Shown: positions 1 to 13,260 of the stretch, piece after piece
Numbering within the stretch: position 1 is the stretch's first letter
How the letters are laid out: each line of letters begins with the position of its first letter
Position numbers and translations under genes: made by a program
Notes under the pieces: generated by a model
The model's input: only the letters and a program-made list of their open reading frames with translations
What the model was told of the DNA's origin: nothing
The model's database searches: none
NCBI GenBank assembly: GCA_030544235.1
Contig: CM060465.1
Location: forward strand, 33,549,488 to 33,613,487
Length of the DNA: 64,000 nucleotides
Direction: 5' to 3'
DNA from: Lepturacanthus savala
Taxonomy: Eukaryota; Chordata; Actinopteri; Scombriformes; Trichiuridae

Positions 1-640
1 TTCAGACCAAATAGGAAAAGCAATCATGTAACTAACAATATCGCTAACTTATTTTTAAAAGTCTATATAATTCTGTAATGATCCTCTGTGTGATTTCTAT
101 GATTTTTATCACTAAATAATCGATAAAATCAATATAATAATAAATTGTTGAACTTTGCATTGATTCTGGGTCAGTTTGGTCATGATTTAGGTTTGAATAA
201 AGTATTTTTATCTGTTGTAAAACATAATTTTAGATTTTTTTTTGCAATATTCTAGCTATATGTGGTCTGTAAAAGCAACATAAATTGACTGATTCTTCTG
301 TAGTCCCCTCACATGATGTAGATTTCTTTTGATACCAGGTTACAGAATATATTCTTCATGTTCTGTAATGATCCAGTGTGATTTCTCTGATTTTATGGAC
401 AAATAATTGATCTTTGAACTCTTATCTTACTAATCATTTAAATTTGTATTGCAGATATTTAGCTTAGGTTAAGTTTTAAACAAAGTATTTTATCTGTAGT
501 ACAGTAAAACACAATTTTATTTTATTTTTTGGCAATATTCTAACTATATTTGCTCTGTCACAGCATCATAAATTGATTCTGATGTAGATTTCTTTTGATA
601 CCTGGTTTAACTACATACATTGTGTGGTTGTAGAGATATG
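1..640 (+). repeat. Dispersed repeat R1, two tandem copies
   Basis: Positions about 66-337 and 360-600 repeat each other: both run TTCTGTAATGATC, AATAATTGATC/CGAT, TTATCTGT, GGCAATATTCTA and GATTTCTTTTGATACC, with a spacing near 290 bases. Other copies are at 14170-14790 (inverted), 34545-34740 and 46480-46790 (inverted). The family is AT-rich and shows no coding frame. Confidence 0.6.
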
Positions 641-1963
641 CAATATTTATTGGGACCAGGGATTAGGTGGTTAAATCTTCTACTTTTGACCAAAAGTGAA
701 CTTAAGGTAATCAAATGGCTTTTGACAAGTCGGATCCACATAAACTGCACCGGCTCATCTGATTGGGTCTTATTTCCCTGTGTTTTATTTGCGATTTGAC
801 ACCTTGAAGCGTGACGACAGTGACACGTTGAGCTCTTCATGGGTGAGATCCTCAGGCATTTGCAAGACACCAATAAATTACTCTACTGTGTTTAACGCGT
901 TTGTAGTGTTTTGCTGGTGCTGCGGTGATGGCTTTTGTCATGCTGGCAGCGCCGCAGAACAAAACCAATCACAGCCAGAGTGGCTGGTCCGTTTGCTTGT
1001 CTGTCACAGCTTCTGTCCAGATTTCCATTAAATTTTCTATGGATTTCCCAAGAGAATGATTTATAATCATTTTGTTTCATGTAGTGCCACCATCTGGTCT
1101 AAATTTCTGTTTCACCAACACTTAACGCGATGGCAGGTCATTTCAGGAAGCTGGATGTTCTTTAAAATTGCAGTGGATGGGTGACTTTATTGTTTGTTTT
1201 TTTTTGTTTTTTTATGTTTATGTTTTAGTTTGTGGTCTCGTGAAACTACTTCCTGACTGGCGGTGGCATTTATTGACTGCTACTTTTGGATTTTGTTCGA
1301 TCGTTTGATTTTCGTGGCCCGCTGTGGTTGTGCGGTAAACAAGATGCAGGAAAAAATACAAATTGAAAGCTGTAAGATCGTGGGAAAACTAAACGAGCTG
1401 TTGTGGGTTCAGTTCTTTTATGCACAATTGATTAATAGTTTGCTAATTCATGAGAACAAATGATCAAACTGTTTAGTCCCGTATAGAACATATCAATGGT
1501 GGGAAAAAAAACTATGAAATCCTGCGAGATTAGTGAAATCCTCAGTATATTTTGTGGTTCATGTCCATTGCAAACATCAACTTCTTGTGATTTTTACTAC
1601 AATTTAAACCTGTTACTCATTATAGCCATTAACAATAAAACAATACATTTTTCCTTCAAAACTATGAAACTTAAGGTCAGATGATGCATTTTCCTTCTTG
1701 TACGTCTCATAATAAGACAAAATATATCTTGTGTTCTGCAAGTTGTGAATAGTCTGTTTATTGTTTAACAACTTCAGACTAACGTTTACCATCAGGAGGA
1801 AAAAAAATCGAGGGGTAATGTTCTGCTATCGCTCTGGAGCTTGTTTATGTAAAATATTTGATGGTTGAGCGGCCATGTTGTTCTCTGGGGAGCTAACATC
1901 TGCTTAGTGTTTCTAGTCGGATAAACCTTTTTGTAGCGTCTTATTTTGTAGGTTACGTTGCAA
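641..1963. other. No gene recognised
   Basis: AT-rich DNA with poly-T tracts (about 1197-1215). Short open frames occur on both strands, but none resembles a known protein and none has splice-site support. Confidence 0.5.
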
Positions 1964-2323
1964 CTAGGGTCGCAAAATTCTGAGAATTTTCAAAGTTGAT
2001 AACTTTCCATGGGAATTAACAGGAATATATATGAGAATAACACCAATACCAGCTGTTTCCAGACCAGTGGAGCAGAGCCATGAGCTGCTCAGCTACTACT
2101 ACACTAATGGTATTTTTTGGTTTCCCTTATAAAACTCAGCAAATACACAATCCAGCAGTTCTGTCTCATATTGTTCTATTATTATCTCATAGCCTGGTGA
2201 AGTAGGTTTGATAATGTTATGCTGTAAATATATTTGACCTATAATGGTATTACTGTTTAACTTGCAATTAATAAATTCAAATCTATTCATAGAAGTAGTG
2301 AGTTAGGTTCTCTAAGTTTTTAA

Positions 2324-2461
2324 CCCTCCTGTTATGTTACGGGTCAAATTGACCTGTTTTTAAAGTTTGAGGATTTGGGAAAAATTTTTTTTTTGTTTTT
2401 CTCTGACCTCGCTGTTCTATGACCCACAAATCAGACTAGAGGTAAAAGGGTATTTCTTTCT

Positions 2462-2519
<58 letters not shown>

Positions 2520-2742
2520 CAATTTTGTTCATTTCTGGTTCAGTGCATGCATGTTAAAAAAAAACATTACTTGTTAGAGGGTGGGAACACAATTGAACTA
2601 AATATTGATAGAATAGTTAGTAATGGACTTAGTAATACAATATTAACAATGCTTGTTAGGATTTTTTTTTTTTTGATAATTAAACATGCACTGGGTCAAA
2701 TTGACCCACCATTGCTGTTCCTGACATATTAACATAACAGGA
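2324..2742. mobile_element. Non-autonomous element with CCTGTTATGTTA ends
   Basis: Left end CCTCCTGTTATGTTACGGG and right end TTAACATAACAGGAAAA are inverted. Both ends also carry the palindromic phrase GGGTCAAATTGACC (2341, 2695). A TTAA precedes the left end (2320-2323), as in piggyBac-like targets, but the right flank does not match, so the superfamily is open. It contains the CA microsatellite at 2462-2520. Confidence 0.5.
2462..2520. repeat. (CA)n microsatellite with CG interruptions
   Basis: About 29 CA units interrupted twice by CG. Confidence 0.92.
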
Positions 2743-2780
2743 AAATTTCATGGAAAGTTTCTGGAAATTTAGCGGAAATC

Positions 2781-4650
2781 TTCGCTTTATAAACTATTAA
2801 AACATGTAAATTGCTTAACAACTGTTACACATAGTGCCTTTGAAGGATTAGCCATTTGCCAATAATGCACAACTATTAAACAAGTAAACTAAAACCACAA
2901 TATATCTTATCCAACATCCTTTCTCTGACATTAGAAGCACACGTGTCATCGTGGTCATGACAGTCAATGCAGGTCATGACCGGTGGCATTAGGCCGGGTG
3001 CACAGATTCCATGATGTGATTGCAAATGGTGACATTCTGTATGTGGCGTTGTGAAATTAATGTGGCCCGCGATCGATATTGGACGACTTTCAAGCAGCTC
3101 AATTTTACACTTGCTGCAGAGAACAGATGGTACCCGCTGATAATGTTGCTGGAAGGTGGATCCATGGCAGAGAAGATGCAGAGGGGAGACCAGATCCCCC
3201 GGAGCAGGGGGGAAGGAGAAAAGAGGTTAAGGCCCTGTGTAATTCTTACTTGCATAACCTGCACGGATGAATAATTCCATAATCAGATTTATATAATGAA
3301 TAGTTAATTGCACATCAGCTCCGATTGTCTATACACACACAACACATGACCCCACCCCACCCCCCGAGCTACAGATTCATTTATACACAAACAGCGCCGG
3401 CGCTGTTGCAGGGTAAATGATCTCTTGTGCTGTTATCTCTAACATCGACGATTCAAGTAGCCGGAGGACATAAATTTGTGTTCAGACTGTGTTTGAAGGA
3501 AAAACATTCCAGTGGCTCTGGAATATTAAAACACACCCACAGGCTTCTACCAATGCCTGAGCAGCGGAGTTAGAGGGTTGAGATTGTGTTTTTCACTTTT
3601 CCAGGACTGAGAAGGGGACCTGTTGCATAATTTTTTTTTTTATTTTTTTTTTTTGGAGGGGGGAGAGCAGCAAACCTGTCTGCTCTATAATTGATAGACC
3701 TCGGTATTGCATTGATAGCGCGGGGGTATCTATGTGAAAATAGGCCTCTATCTCCACCTCGTAAATCTCTCAGTCATGTCAGGTTGAATCTCCTCAAACT
3801 ACATATCCTGGGGGAAACTAGCGAATGAGACAAGCACCCCGGTGTTGAAAAGCATGTTATTGGAGCCCATTCCTACTCCGGGATTCCTTTTGGGCCCCTG
3901 TGATTACATTGCCTCGGCCCAGGCCATGTTTGTGTGCATGCCTTTTCAGAGTGTGTGTGTGTGTGTGCTCGCTACCAAATTTGGTGTGTCTGCTGTTACT
4001 CGAATGACTCGCACAGAGCTAAAAGCGAGACCGGGCGAGGGATCAGAATTCTTAAAAGCAAGTCTGGGCACATCTGGTTGTGATTGGCAGGAGAAAAAAG
4101 GGTCCCTGTGTTCTGGGAAACTGGCAGTAAGTGCCCGACCCAACCCAGTAAAACCCAGTACAGTACAGAACCAGCCAACAAGGAGGGAAAAAAAGGGTCC
4201 CCCTCCCTCCACCCTTCCCTACTTATCCTGACTCTTGGCCAACTCTCATAATCCCACAGCAAAGCCCCTGGCAGCGTTTTTTGTTATAAACAGTGTTCAG
4301 AGCTCTTTCATTCCTTCCATTTCAATATAAGAAAGTAGGGGCTGCCATGAGCCAGGTAGACCCAGAGCTCTATTACTTATGGCGGCAACCCGTGTGTCTG
4401 GGATAATGATGCCTTGGGGGGGTGAGTGTGTGCCTGACTGTTTGCTCATCTCCGCCACCTTAGTCGAACTAGGAGGAGGGGAAATAGCTATGGGCCAGGC
4501 GAGATATTTAAAGGCGTTTCATAGTGGGTCCAAAAATGGGTTATTCTGCCATCTGTTTGATTTTTTTTTTTTTTGAGTTAAAGGTGGGAAAGCTTGACGT
4601 AGTTTGTGTGTGTGCAGGATGGCCCAATGTGATCCTCCTCCGTTCAGTCT
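2781..4650. other. No gene recognised; simple-sequence patches
   Basis: Contains poly-T (3630-3653), a C-run (3350-3366), (GT)n (3951-3966) and poly-T (4561-4574). Frames of 85-130 codons at 3020-3274 and 3842-4231 look like chance reading through such DNA. Confidence 0.45.
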
Positions 4651-5150
4651 GGAAATTTTCCATGGTAAAACTAGAAACCATGAGATAAAATACACAGGAA
4701 TAAATTTAAAATTTACACCAATGAAAGGTTGGCCCTTAACAGGGAAACTTAAATATGGTTGGGGAAAATATACTATAATTGGGAAACTTTCCATGGGAAT
4801 TAATAGGAATATTTGAGAATAAACAGAAATAAAGGATGTTCCTTAACAAAAAACTTAAATATCATTGGAGAAACTAAGCAGAATCTTGGCTAAGACAACC
4901 AGCTTTAAAGGGATAGTTCAACAACATTTTTGAATGTTTGCCCCTGGTTGTGATTCCCATTGTCACAGCAATAGGTGCTTTGGTTGCTTGTTTATTTGTT
5001 TTGTTTTGTTTTTATACCAGCTGTTTCCAGACCAGCGGAGCAGAGCCGTGAGCTGCTCAGCTACTACTATACTAATGGTATTTTTTGGTTTCCCTCATCA
5101 AACTCAGCAAATACACAAGCCAGCAACTCCCAAACGCTGTGGTGGGCGAA
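4651..5150 (+). repeat. R2-family copy
   Basis: Runs from TGGAAATTTTCCATGG through GGCCCTTAACAGGGAAAC, AAAGGGATAGTTCAACA and GTTTCCAGACCAGCGGAG to AACTCAGCAAATACACAAGC. It is the longest + strand copy of the family in the upstream region, followed by a TA-rich patch (5156-5181). Confidence 0.55.
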
Positions 5151-5181
5151 GCAAATAATATATATATAATATATATATATC

Positions 5182-8100
5182 GTAAAAAAGAGAACAATTA
5201 AAGAGCAATGCCAGCGTGGAGCTGTTGTTCGGCCTTGCCCTCATTACACTTATTATTTGAACCAATGTTTTTTTGTTTTTTTTTACCCGTGGTGCATCAT
5301 GCCCTGTCACCTTGCTGAATTCCAGCTCTAATTCAAATGGAGCGTGTTCGTTTATAGCTCTCTGAACCTTTTTCCGGCCTGCTGCCCGGAACATGGGGAG
5401 AGTTACGCTCCAGATCCAGTGACGTCTGCTGTTGTGCCTTTTTAATTCTACGGGGGGACTATTTACCGTCCTTATTAAGCAGGCTGATGGTGACTGGGCA
5501 GCGAGCCTGGGCTGTGCGTGTGGGCATTCTTTCTCCATTCGTGACACTGTTGTTTTGGGGATGTGCGTCGGACGCCTGAGGCGGCGCATTGGAGCCAGAG
5601 CTCTGCTGGTGTTTCCACACATGCCGCAGATCCAGTGACCCTCACCAGCATAATGACTGCGGGGTTAATTCCCCGGGAGTGGCCCCGGCGCTCAGAGGGA
5701 AGAGATGAGAAGGAGCGTGCAGCGGAGGGCGATGCAGCAGGCCACGGCTATACAATACGCCGCAGCTTTTATTCTTCCATGTAACACACAGAGCGATCTG
5801 TTTCTACCCCGTCCTTTCTGATGGGATTTTGCAAGCTGCCAATAATCCACTGTCGTTGCAAAGGAGCATCTCTTCTCTCCCCCCCCCTCCGTTCGCTGTC
5901 TCTCTCTGCTTCTCATTCTCGTGGATTTCTAAAGCTAAAAATAATCCCTAAATCATGGCTGAAATGTTTGAGGGAGGCTGGCGGAGAAGCTCCAAGTGGA
6001 ATTACACAGTGACAATCTCCTACTCCATCTCGGAGATGCTGTAAGACGAGGCAGAAATGCCCATTTCCCCGCCACATTAAGTGATTTGCAGGGCAGCATT
6101 TGAGTACGATTGTTCATGGGGAGCACATGAGAAATCATCCATTTGCATAACATTTTTCCTTCTCAAGATGGAGAGAGATGTTAAGTGCCATTACCGTTTT
6201 TCCCCTAGACTCTGTCAGGGAAATCGTTCTCATAAATAATGTTTTCAAAATGAACCTACAGTTACGATGTACACAAAAATATCCCCTGAATAATACCTCC
6301 AAGGCCTGTTCGCCCTGCTTGTATCTTAGTGTATTTACTTTGCCTGGCTGTAAATCATTAGTGCCGCATGGCTGTGCAAACCCTTTCCATTAGTATTCAA
6401 AGTGCACTGTAATGAGATGGGGGAAAAAAAGAAGTAGGAATGGAAGGCAGTGTGAAAACTCTCCGTTGGATTTGGCCCTTTTGATTCTCGGCAACTCTCT
6501 CCAAATCCCAATTCCTATCTGCCGCGGCTGCAGTTTGTGTTTTGTATTTATGTTGTAAATTGATGAGAAGGCTGCCAGCTCCACTGTTATCTGGAGGGAG
6601 AAGGAGCGTGTGAGTGCACATGTAAGTGTGTGTGTGTGTGTGTGTGGAGAGCGATGGCCGAGCTCCCCGTTGTTACATAATGATGAGATATTGAGTGTGT
6701 GACCTGGTACCACTTTATCTCGCCCTGCACAGATTGCGTTCCATAATCTAATGAGACAGATATTCTTTAATGTAAATCCTGAGCAGGGTCATGATTGCCA
6801 TGATAAAACTTAAGGTCACACTTCACATTATACAAGGCCGGCTCGCATATATGCGTAATAAGCAAGGTTGTTATTGCTATGGAGAACGTACTGTAATCAT
6901 ATGTCTCATCATATTATTTCTTTGCTTATTAAACCGGCTGAAATTGTCTGTGCTGACTGTTGCGTGGCGCAATGACACAAAATGTCACTAAGTAATTACC
7001 CATAAATCAGTGCATTATGAGTATGTAGAGGACATGGAGGCGCCGATCGGCTCAGGAAGTGTAAACAAGTAAAAAAATAAATATGCGGAGGGTGTATGTG
7101 GCTACTGCAAAAAGTGAGACTAATTTATTAAAATTGGTCGTGCAAATGAGGTCACCATAAATTCTGGCACTTTAAATGTGGGCCTCAATTCAGACTTCAC
7201 GTGGACATCGAAAGCAGAAACAACCTGATGGGAAGTCTCACTATTTTGCAGCAGCTGCTTGGAGATTAATCGCAGCGAGTCATGGACGTTTGGCTTGGGT
7301 CTTTGCTAGCTTTGGCACCATGTGAGATTTTCCACTCCAAAAGGACATTTTTTTTTTTTGTTTCTAAAAAATCTTTGCTTGTCAGTAATTCCTACATGAA
7401 AACGTCTTGTCGACATCAAAGGCGTGTGTGGGAAACCTCCTTTCACTTCCAGCTTTTATTGTCGAACGCATTGTTTCTAGCGAGCGGCTGTGCCACATTG
7501 TGCAGCTTTTCTGAAGAGGTTTGATGACAACAGAATGAAAGTGTCGTCGCTCGCAAAGCGGAGACAAACAACATCGTCAGGAAAGTAAATGTCAGCACGA
7601 AACCACTGCGTCACTTCACGACGACTTTCTCTGACGAGATCAACCGTGAGGCCAAGACGCCGCCATCGAGCGGGTAAAAATAAAAAAAAAAAAAAGTCTT
7701 CCCCTGCCAGATGGTGAATCATCTTAATTGACAATCAACAGTATAAACAGTGGGCCTTAATTATGCCTGAATGGAAATAGATGGAGACAAACTGTGCGAG
7801 CTATGGAGAGAGGCAAGAAGAATGATAGCAGGGGTGAGCATTACCATGGAGATTCGCCTCGCATTGCATTCCGCTGGCTCCTTTGCCGTTGGAGGCTGGT
7901 TTTTTTGGTCTCCGTCCAACGCGGTCAGCACCGAGGGGAGAAAGTTTTGGTTTCAGTGTCTTTGAGTGAGAAGCCACACATACCCACCCCCCCTCCTACA
8001 TTTCTCCCACTCTGCTTTTCCCTGCATTTCTCTCTCTCTTCCCCAGCCTGCACAGATGTGTCGCCTAGCTTGCGGTTTTCGTGGCGGTTTTGCCTTGAAG

Positions 8101-9593
8101 CAGCCGCACCTCCAGGACCACCGTCCCTGATGAAGAGCTGCAGAGCCTCCGTTTGGCAGCTTCTTATTCGACATGGGGTTTCTGTCCCCAGACATTCTCC
8201 CCCTCCCCTTACCCCTCTCTCTCATCCTGAGTGCTCCTTTGAAACAAGGGAAGCTGCCAGGAGGGTGAATCCATCATCGCTTTGGCCCAGGGGTGCTACG
8301 TTTAGCGTTAGCGCCCAAATGGAAAGACGTGCGCGGCACATCAAGAGGCGGCGTGATGTAGGGAACCTTCTCTTCTCTTCGCCATCCGTTGAAAAACTAG
8401 CAGAGGAGTACTCAGCTCACCCCCTTCCTTCTGATTATCCATCACCCCGGAGCTTGTTGAAAAATCATTTACTGTACACGGGAGGTGATTGACGACGCAA
8501 AAACGGAGTCTGTGTGCCCGTCTCATCAGTCCACCCCTGCAGACATAATACTCCGCCTCAGAGGACGCACAAACGCGTTCCCCTACACCATCTCAATTGT
8601 TTCTGGAGAGGTGACACTTAAAGTTCAAAGGAGGCTGGGAGGCTGTTAGAGGCAGAACACATTGCGGGTTTCAATAGTTAACACCCCTGGAGAAATGTTT
8701 CTCTTGTCACTCTTTGTCTGATTCTCTATCAGAAAACCCCCGAACACACAATGGAAGAGTTGACCTGTTTGGTTCAGTGCAGCAGCATCCATCACAGTAA
8801 AAGGAATGAGACCAAAGCCAAAGATAAATGGTTTCTTTTTCGATTTTTTTTTTTTTTTTTTTTGGTAAAGTGAAAGCCTGTACGGACCCGTGTTGTGGAG
8901 TAAATAAGTCTGAAAACCGGACTGTGCAGCATGGAGTCAAATCTGACCTTGAGAGTAAGTTTTCTGTAACGTTTCCTGGTGTTTTTTTTTTTTTTTTACA
9001 CTGTAGAATGTTACGAGGATTAAGTAGAAACTTCTGGAAGAATCCGTCCTAATCCACGGTTCCTCCTGATCAAAGGCGGCCAGATAGCTCTGAGTCGGAC
9101 CTACTTCTCTTCCACTTTTTCTATCGCTTCAGATTCTCCCGAATACGCACTTCGGCCCGGCCTTGTCTGATGGCTTAAACGTATCGCTCCGAGAAAGACG
9201 GGGGTGAGATAGTCCGAGAGAAATTGGACTGGGAATATCTTTTGTGTGGCGCGGCGCTTTGCCTGCAAGTGTAATTGGTTGGAATGGTGAACTGAAAGAG
9301 CCCGTGGACGGCCGTGTGTGTGGGTTAGAAGCAGGCAGGTCAATTGACTTCAGGAATTTCTATATCTCTTCCCTCAAATGTGATGATGTTTCCTAAATTG
9401 CCCAGAACTACTGTTTTCCTCCTCATTAACCACCGACACCCAATTTGCTACATTTGCAAAGAATTACCAATTGTTCCTGCTTGATCTTGCTCTCACAACG
9501 TGGAAATTTGTGGTAGTCATTTGCACCTCTACAAATGTGTTTATTAGAAACTGGGCTTCAGTCCAATGTTGGGCGGTAACTCAAATGAGTAAT
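5182..9593. other. Low-repeat block, possible conserved non-coding DNA
   Basis: About 4.4 kb almost free of the repeat families that fill the rest of the window, with balanced composition and many TAAT/ATTA and ATTTGCAT-like words (for example about 5930-6180, 6720-7060). Simple tracts: (GT)n 6628-6646, poly-A 7681-7695, poly-T 8845-8862 and 8984-8998. Frames such as 7794-8492 (232 codons) and 5104-5622 resemble no protein. Enhancer function is inferred only from the lack of repeats. Confidence 0.3.
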
Positions 9594-9969
9594 TTAAAGG
9601 TCCCATATCATGGAAATTGACATTTTTATGGCTTTAGTGACTATAGAGAACTTCTAGGTGTTGTATAAATACTGTTCCATGCATCAAATACTCAATCCAG
9701 CCAGCCGGGGATTCAGAAAGTTTGCTTTAAAACAGATTGTGTGATTTTATGATTCTTCACCTATACAGTCAGGCCCCATCACAGAGATTCATATCATAGA
9801 GGCTCATGAATATTAATGAGACAGACCAAAATCACCCTGTGCTTTCTAGAGATCAGGAGAGAAGCTCGAGGAAAAACGGTCATGAGATGATTTTTGCTAC
9901 TTTAAAACCACAAATAAATCATGTTTGATGTATCATAACTCCAAAAAGTGCAGAATATGAGACCTGTTT
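9594..9969. mobile_element. Non-autonomous DNA element with AAAGGTCCCATAT ends
   Basis: The left end TTAAAGGTCCCATATCATGG and right end CAGAATATGAGACCTG are inverted repeats. I know elements of this form as abundant teleost MITEs. A partial second copy (right half) is at about 43430-43560. Confidence 0.6.
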
Positions 9970-10288
9970 CTATTTATTTTTTATTTTCTTGGTATCTTCA
10001 TGCTCCGTTTTAAAAATACTTGATACAATGCTTATACTTTTTTAGTATCTACTTTTCATTTGCCATTTTTACACCCTTAGCTATAACTAATCTGTTATCT
10101 ACTATGCATTTTGCATTGGATGCTATTTGTTTCATAGCCCAGTGTGAGACTTGAGGTGAATTCATTAAATAGAATGTCACTGGTGAAACTGATCTTGGCT
10201 GTCACTCAACAGGGTACCACATATTTATTCAGGAAACAATAATGTTTGTGAAGCATAGGGAGAAAGCAAATATGAGCAAAGCAGTCTC

Positions 10289-10390
<102 letters not shown>

Positions 10391-10777
10391 TACAGGCTTA
10401 ACCTATTTCATCTCCCATGTTTTTTTCCACAATAAATCTTTTCAGATTATGTTCATAGATCCTTTAGGAATATTGAATTGGATGCTATTTGAGAAGGAAA
10501 AATCATCTGCTGCAGCCTTCAAATCAGTGCTCCATGTTCATATCAAGACAACAATAGGCAACAATAGTAGAGTCTGTGAATGGCAGGAAGGATATTGTCG
10601 AGTGGTGTTGACGTTTAATTAGTGATGCAGCTTGCTTTCTACCAACGACCTATAGATATCCTGATCAGTTTTGTTCTGGAAGCTACTTTTCAGCTTTGCC
10701 TGTATAGAAATATGCTCTGAGTGACAAAACAGGAAAATTCTGAATTCTATTTGAGTATCCAGACTGAGGCACATCCA

Positions 10778-11490
10778 TACAGGTGAGAATATCTTGTTTT
10801 TGGTACAATTAGTCAAAATTTGAGTAGAAATATCTTATTCCAGATAAATTAGATCTTTTGTTAAGAAAACTAAAAAATAATTGAAAATGAAGAAAAATAT
10901 TTGCCAGTGAAATAAGATAAATTGACTCAATAAAATCTTTATTATTTCAAGTTTTTTTTCTGATTTAAGTCAACTTATACTAATATATTCTTATTAAAAA
11001 AATAAATTGACCAAAATCAAGAAAACTTGAAATAAGCTAAATTATCTGCCAGTGGAATAAGATAATTTGACTCTAACAATTAATTAGTTTAAATTTGAGT
11101 AGAATTATCTCATTCCATGGGCAGATAATTCATCTTCTAGTTTCTTTTCTCTAATTTGGTCTTGTTTTAAGAAAACAAAGCTAGCATTTTCTTAAATATT
11201 GGCTAAAATCAAGAAAAAGCTACATTATCTGCCATTAGAATAAGATTATTCTGTTCAATATTGGACTAATTGTACTAAAGACAAGATATTTTCACCAGAT
11301 TTTGCAGTGTGCCATGTATGTGTATGTATGTTTAAGGGAAATATTCTGTTCTATCAGCGTAAGAAGAGGAATGATAAATGTGCAGCGTAACGTAATTGAC
11401 TAAAATCAAGAATAAAACTTGAAATGAGCTTAATTATCTGCCAGTGGAGTAAGGTAATTCTACTTAATATTGGACTAATTGTACCAAAAA
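10778..11490. repeat. Dispersed repeat ending in TTTTGCAGTGT
   Basis: The phrases GTGGAATAAGATAATT, GGACTAATTGTACCAAA and AAGATATTTTCAC recur inside this block and again at 34345-34866. One end is at about 11304 (ATTTTGCAGTGTG). It resembles teleost non-autonomous hAT-type elements with CACTGCAAAA ends; this is an inference. Confidence 0.5.
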
Positions 11491-12944
11491 CATATGTTTA
11501 CCTGATAGGATTCCTGTAGGAATCTGATTTCAAATCGCCTCCAAATATAGTTTGAATCTGATTTGCAAAAATTGTCATTCATGTGTTTCTTGTTTTTTAG
11601 ACTTTCTAAAATGAATCTGGCAGCAGTTTGAACACAGCCTACATTTACTCAACGTCTTTAGTACCAGTACAAATTTGCATCCCATTTTAAGCTACTTTTT
11701 ACTTCTATTTCACTACATTTTTGAGGAGCTGCAAACGTTAACATTCCTTAAATGCCACAAATGAAGAGTTTGTTAGCCGGATAAAGTTGCTAATTAAAGA
11801 CAGCTAGTGATAGTTGATGTACAATGAAGATATGAACTGCCATTATCTTATTGTGCATTCACCTTTTAACCAACAGATATAGTTTAGAAACATCTCACAA
11901 ACCCATTTAAAATGAATTCCGGTGAGGGGGTCATTTTCTGACGGGTTTGCGATACGCTGGCGGAAATCCTGCATGACAATGTTTAATTAAGGAGTCCATG
12001 TTTGATTTAATTTTCCGGAGCCATAAACAACGTCAAACAATAAACCGTCCAAGAAGAGCATAAACAAAGGCAGCGTTTTTTTTGAAGTGGTGATATGTCG
12101 CTAGCCGGCCTGCCATCTGTTTGAGCTGATCAAAAATCAATTGAAATGTGCATTTTTTACTGTGATGTTTTAGTTAGAGGCCCCCGGTCCCTGTGGAATG
12201 CGTAAGCAGAAGGCGCCGTGTTGCAATCAACGTTCTCGGGGAAAAAAGCTCCGAGTTGCTTTATGCAAACTTGGAATCCTCCACTCTGTCACTGCCAGCA
12301 CGGAGGGAAAAAACAACAAGAGTAGTATCTGTTGTGGATGAGGGAGGCTCCGCGGCCCACTCATTGTGATACGCTATCTTAGATGTGATACCGAGCTTTA
12401 TTGAGTCGATGTGGAAGCTCTCCAAAAAATAAAAAATAAAAATAAGAAACGGGTCGACGCTGTATTTGGTTAGAGGGATTGGGAGGAGAGAAGGGAGGGA
12501 GGGGGAAAAAGTAATCTCCAAGAAATGAAGACGCGTGAAGATGATTTTTATTTTTAAATAAGGGCGCCGGAGGGGATTTTGAAAGCAACCGAGTATGTGG
12601 TGAATCAGCTGTTGACACCTGCACGGTAATGGCTTCTGTTGGATTTGTTTCACTGCCTGGAAAAATAAACTCTGAATAAAACCACTCCTCTCAATTTGAA
12701 TGACTCTAGTAGAAAAGTTTCTCCTTCACCGGATTTGTTTTACTTGCCTTAGATTAACTTAAATGCATATGTGGCGATCTGTGCTGTCTCTTTGCAACAG
12801 CAGTAGAGGCAGTACAGCGACATGCAAGAAAATAAATATCACACAAAACCTTTATAAAAGGTACAATATAATAAAACCATGAAAAATGAATTTGTCAGTT
12901 CTTTCATCAGAAAATGGAGATGAGTGAACCTGAACAAACGTTAG
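11491..12944. other. No gene recognised
   Basis: 11490-11900 is AT-rich. 11900-12660 has balanced composition and looks unique. No frame with protein similarity. Confidence 0.4.
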
Positions 12945-13260
12945 CAGCACATTCTCCAGATGGATAAACACTCATTACTTAACGTTTGTGAAACACCTAA
13001 AGAACTGTCCCCTTCCTGATATAACACCAGTAATTTAACATTTACAGAGGTTTAGAGGTGTTATAGTATTTATATAGTAAGCAAGTGGAGCATGAGAGTG
13101 GAGATCAAACCACAAAACAGACAAAATGAAGCTTCTCCTGCTCTGAGATGGAATTACCAGCTTTGTGGAAACTTGTCAAATACATGTTTCTAGTTATTTT
13201 GATGAGAGTAACTTAAATTAGTAGTGTAATGCCTTACGTTATATACGATATATCCACTTT
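12945..13260. repeat. Dispersed repeat R5, copy 1
   Basis: Shares with 35960-36325 the ordered phrases CACATTCT.CAGATGGA, CGTTTGTGAAACA, GCAAGTGGAGCA, CTCTGAGATG and GAGAGTAACTTAAA. No coding frame. Confidence 0.5.

Larger units (their letters stand above)
1964..2780 (+). repeat. R2-family copy interrupted by another element
   Basis: 1964-2317 carries the R2 phrases GGGTCGCAAAATTCTGAG, CTTTCCATGGGAATTAACAG and CTGTTTCCAGACCAGTGGAG. The right-hand phrase CATGGAAAGTTTCTGGAAAT resumes at about 2750. The gap is filled by the element at 2324-2742, a nested insertion. Confidence 0.5.

Noticed and set aside
5104..5622. 172-codon minus-strand frame
   Set aside because: Part overlaps an R2 repeat and a TA-rich tract; no protein similarity recognised.
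7794..8492. 232-codon open frame on the + strand
   Set aside because: No recognisable domain; composition is Arg/Ser/Pro-rich as expected of chance reading through GC-mixed DNA; no splice or start support.
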